A DNA stretch of 32,904 bases. It comes from Candidatus Omnitrophota bacterium (GTDB taxonomy: Bacteria > Omnitrophota > Gorgyraeia > JABMRG01). Numbering within the stretch: position 1 is the first letter of the stretch; each line of letters starts with the position of its first letter. Location of the stretch: the NCBI GenBank assembly GCA_030593065.1, contig JAUVHV010000001.1, positions 209,965 to 242,868 of the forward strand, written 5' to 3'. Of the stretch, positions 30,843-32,904 are shown piece by piece. The translations under genes were made by a program, and so were the position numbers. The notes beneath the pieces were generated by a model, which saw only the letters and a list, made by a program, of their open reading frames with translations, was not told the origin of the DNA and made no database searches.

Positions 30843-32904
30843 ATGTTTAGAAAAATATTTTCCATTATATTATCAACAGCGTTTTTAGTGAATATGAGCA
30901 CAACTGTTTTATGGGCTGATATTATTCAACAAGATATGCTAAGAAGCCGTGCGTCATTAGGAACGCCTGTTCAGGATCAGATTAATCGTTCGATTAAAGC
31001 AAGCTCTTCCGGCTTAGCGTATAGGCATACTACTGAAGGCATGGCCAAACAGCTTAGAGATTTTTTAGAGCCTGTAATTTTAAAGTTACGTTCTGCAGAG
31101 ATCATATCTGATAAAAGTTCCGATGTCTCTATACAGGAATATATTAATAGGTGTAATGCAAAAAAAACACATAATATTATTGAAAACAATTCAAATGAAA
31201 TACAAGCTGCTTCAATGCATTTTGTAGAAGATCTACAAGATAATGATGCCGCAATAGACGCATTGAAGAAGGGTAAATTATGTCTTCAAATGCCTTTTGC
31301 GGGAGAAGGAAGCCGTATGCTAAATAGCTTAGAAGCATTTGGCATAAAAATCGGTGATGAGCCAGAACAGATTTCAAAGCAAGACTTAAAATTAGCAAAT
31401 ATTAATATATGGCAAATTGCTGTGGCAATGGGTAAGAAAAGATATGATGAACATATAAAAAATGGAAAAACACACGATGAGGCAGAGAGACTTGTTAAGG
31501 AAGAAAGCCTTATTCTTGAAAAGCCTTTGTATGCGCAAGATATCGGTTTTGCAGAAAGGCATATGATAGCGCTGGAACAAGGCATATTGAATCTGAATAT
31601 ATCATTGGCTGATAAAAAGATGATAAGCGAAAATCTAAAGCTTATAGTAAACATTTCAGATGATATAAAACATCAGATTATGTTGCTTTTCAGAAATAAT
31701 AGCCGATTAACAGGTAAGCCATTTTTTGGCCTTAATTCTTCTAATGTAGTGTTTGTTGAGGGGGGTTATGGTGCAGCTTATAAGATAAGCAACGATAATG
31801 AAATTATACCAACAGGTAATAGAACTGGCTGGAACCATGGGTATGCATTTGAGGAACTGATTTGGATTACTTCATCCGATGATCCTGAGAATTACAAAGT
31901 ATATACATTGAAAAACGGCGAGCAGAAGCCTATAGATGGCGGTGTTTCTGTTTTTGAGTATGTTATTAATAATGGCGCGGAATTCAGTGTTATACACAGG
32001 ATAAATGATCTTATGTTAATGCATCCGGATATGGCGCTTGATGTTCAGATGTTTGGCGCCTTTTTAAATTTTAAAGAGAGTGAAAAAGGAAAAGACGCAA
32101 ATATATTTTTAGAAATGGTAGCCAACCCCACTGGACAGAAAGGTGGTATGGCATTAACAGCAGATGGGGAACATCTTATCTTGTTTGAAGGCTTAAATAC
32201 TAAGGATAGGCTTGTAGAAGAAGAGTTAGAGAGAATATCAGGTGCGATGTTGCTCAAAACAGATGGGAGGATGGGCGTGCCTTATAACCGTTTATATGGT
32301 TTTTTTGAAATAGAACCTGTCATAAAGGCGCTGATAGCAAATGGCGGCATGCCCCTTAGCGTTACTTATAAAAATGGGGAGATAAGCCCTGAGATTCCGA
32401 CAGGTGATATTACATTGCTTCAAAAACACGGAATATATGCTTACGCAGCCCAGAGATATAATGATAGATTCATTGATGAAGGCCTTGCTACCAAAGTCCT
32501 TAATAAATATGGTAAGCCTATACCGGCTGAAGAAGTATATAAACATGATAGCGATGGAAAAGGAACCGGTGCTATTATACATGATTGCAAGCAAGCCAAA
32601 TACATATCAAGCGGAAGAGAGTTTTTAGATGCTTTAGATAATCCTAACTTCAAATTACCTAATGGAGAACAAAAACCGTTTTTTATAGATCGGTATTATC
32701 AACCTAAGAGTTTAATTTCTCAACGTACAAGAACTTTTGATGCAGGACTTGATATCGATAAAACCTCTTCAGCCGGCACATCCCTTACAGATAGAGACTT
32801 AGAACAGATCAATCTTGCCGCGGAGATAGCTGACATAAGTGACGCAACAGGCACAATAGTCTATAATGATACAGCCTTATCATTAAAACAGCAGCAGATG
32901 TTGC
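30843..32904 (+). CDS. Signal-peptide protein with UDP-sugar pyrophosphorylase (UDPGP)-like features, 5' part
   Basis: The frame is open for 687 codons to the window end, with no stop. The first 25 residues are a signal-peptide-like segment (basic FRK, hydrophobic IFSIILSTAFLV, then a possible cleavage after TTVLWA). The rest has features that, in order, resemble the UDPGP family, which makes UDP-glucose or UDP-GlcNAc from UTP and sugar phosphate. KLCLQMPFAGEGSRML (Gly154-Met159) stands where the family has LLxGGxGTRLG; GWNHGYAFEEL (329-339) where it has PxGHGD; and FLEMVANPTGQKGGMAL (around 421-437) where it has VVxKTxxxxKGG. The canonical Pro-Lys after the Gly-rich loop is not obvious. It follows the glucan-synthase gene by 16 bp, which suits a UDP-glucose supplier. 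Export of a UTP-using enzyme would be odd, so the segment may be an anchor or the fold may have another use. The gene is certain; the function is tentative. Confidence 0.6.
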   Translation, partial: MFRKIFSIILSTAFLVNMSTTVLWADIIQQDMLRSRASLGTPVQDQINRSIKASSSGLAYRHTTEGMAKQLRDFLEPVILKLRSAEIISDKSSDVSIQEYINRCNAKKTHNIIENNSNEIQAASMHFVEDLQDNDAAIDALKKGKLCLQMPFAGEGSRMLNSLEAFGIKIGDEPEQISKQDLKLANINIWQIAVAMGKKRYDEHIKNGKTHDEAERLVKEESLILEKPLYAQDIGFAERHMIALEQGILNLNISLADKKMISENLKLIVNISDDIKHQIMLLFRNNSRLTGKPFFGLNSSNVVFVEGGYGAAYKISNDNEIIPTGNRTGWNHGYAFEELIWITSSDDPENYKVYTLKNGEQKPIDGGVSVFEYVINNGAEFSVIHRINDLMLMHPDMALDVQMFGAFLNFKESEKGKDANIFLEMVANPTGQKGGMALTADGEHLILFEGLNTKDRLVEEELERISGAMLLKTDGRMGVPYNRLYGFFEIEPVIKALIANGGMPLSVTYKNGEISPEIPTGDITLLQKHGIYAYAAQRYNDRFIDEGLATKVLNKYGKPIPAEEVYKHDSDGKGTGAIIHDCKQAKYISSGREFLDALDNPNFKLPNGEQKPFFIDRYYQPKSLISQRTRTFDAGLDIDKTSSAGTSLTDRDLEQINLAAEIADISDATGTIVYNDTALSLKQQQML

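Noticed and set aside
32404-32628. Plus-strand 74-codon frame near the window end
   Set aside because: It overlaps out of frame with the UDPGP-like gene, which stays open to the window end behind a consensus ribosome site.

Overview
The window reads almost entirely on the + strand and looks like one chromosomal stretch of a Gram-negative-type bacterium with very large envelope genes. The RND efflux genes, LysM, outer-membrane-like beta segment and hydrophobic N-termini ending in AWA or LWA point to a diderm. The 7,857-codon gene and its N-terminus ending QDIAWA remind me of Candidatus Omnitrophota (former OP3) or a relative. That placement is an inference: the window holds no rRNA or other taxonomic marker.

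Layout. (1) 1-7069: the end of a tripartite efflux operon, with the 3' end of a membrane-fusion adaptor and two RND permeases that overlap by one base. The first permease carries an unusual cytoplasmic winged-helix tail. (2) 7070-7252: a 183-bp promoter region. (3) 7253-30826: one uninterrupted giant gene. (4) 30843-32904: the first 687 codons of a second signal-peptide-bearing gene, 16 bp downstream with a consensus ribosome binding site and cut by the window end.

The giant protein is the centre of interest. From N- to C-terminus I can read: a hydrophobic export or anchor segment; a TIKI/ChaN-like alpha/beta domain; a SecA-like DEAD motor with its ATPase motifs intact; a roughly ten-helix membrane bundle; a LysM domain; coiled coils; a glycine-rich beta segment resembling an outer-membrane barrel; an all-helical region that may be an alpha/alpha toroid; about 1,800 residues of beta-rich sequence; a transmembrane helix followed by a strongly basic stretch; a module with the successive signature motifs of 1,3-beta-glucan (callose/FKS1) synthase, family GT48; and a helical tail.

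The downstream protein has weak but ordered resemblance to the UDP-sugar pyrophosphorylase (UDPGP) family, which makes UDP-glucose, the GT48 donor. My hypothesis is a polysaccharide synthesis-and-export system in which UDP-sugar supply, a GT48-type glucan synthase, an ATP-driven motor and envelope-spanning parts sit in one or two polypeptides. As far as I know GT48 is described essentially from eukaryotes, so a bacterial copy fused to a SecA-like motor would be new. All domain calls rest on motifs recognised by eye and need profile searches.
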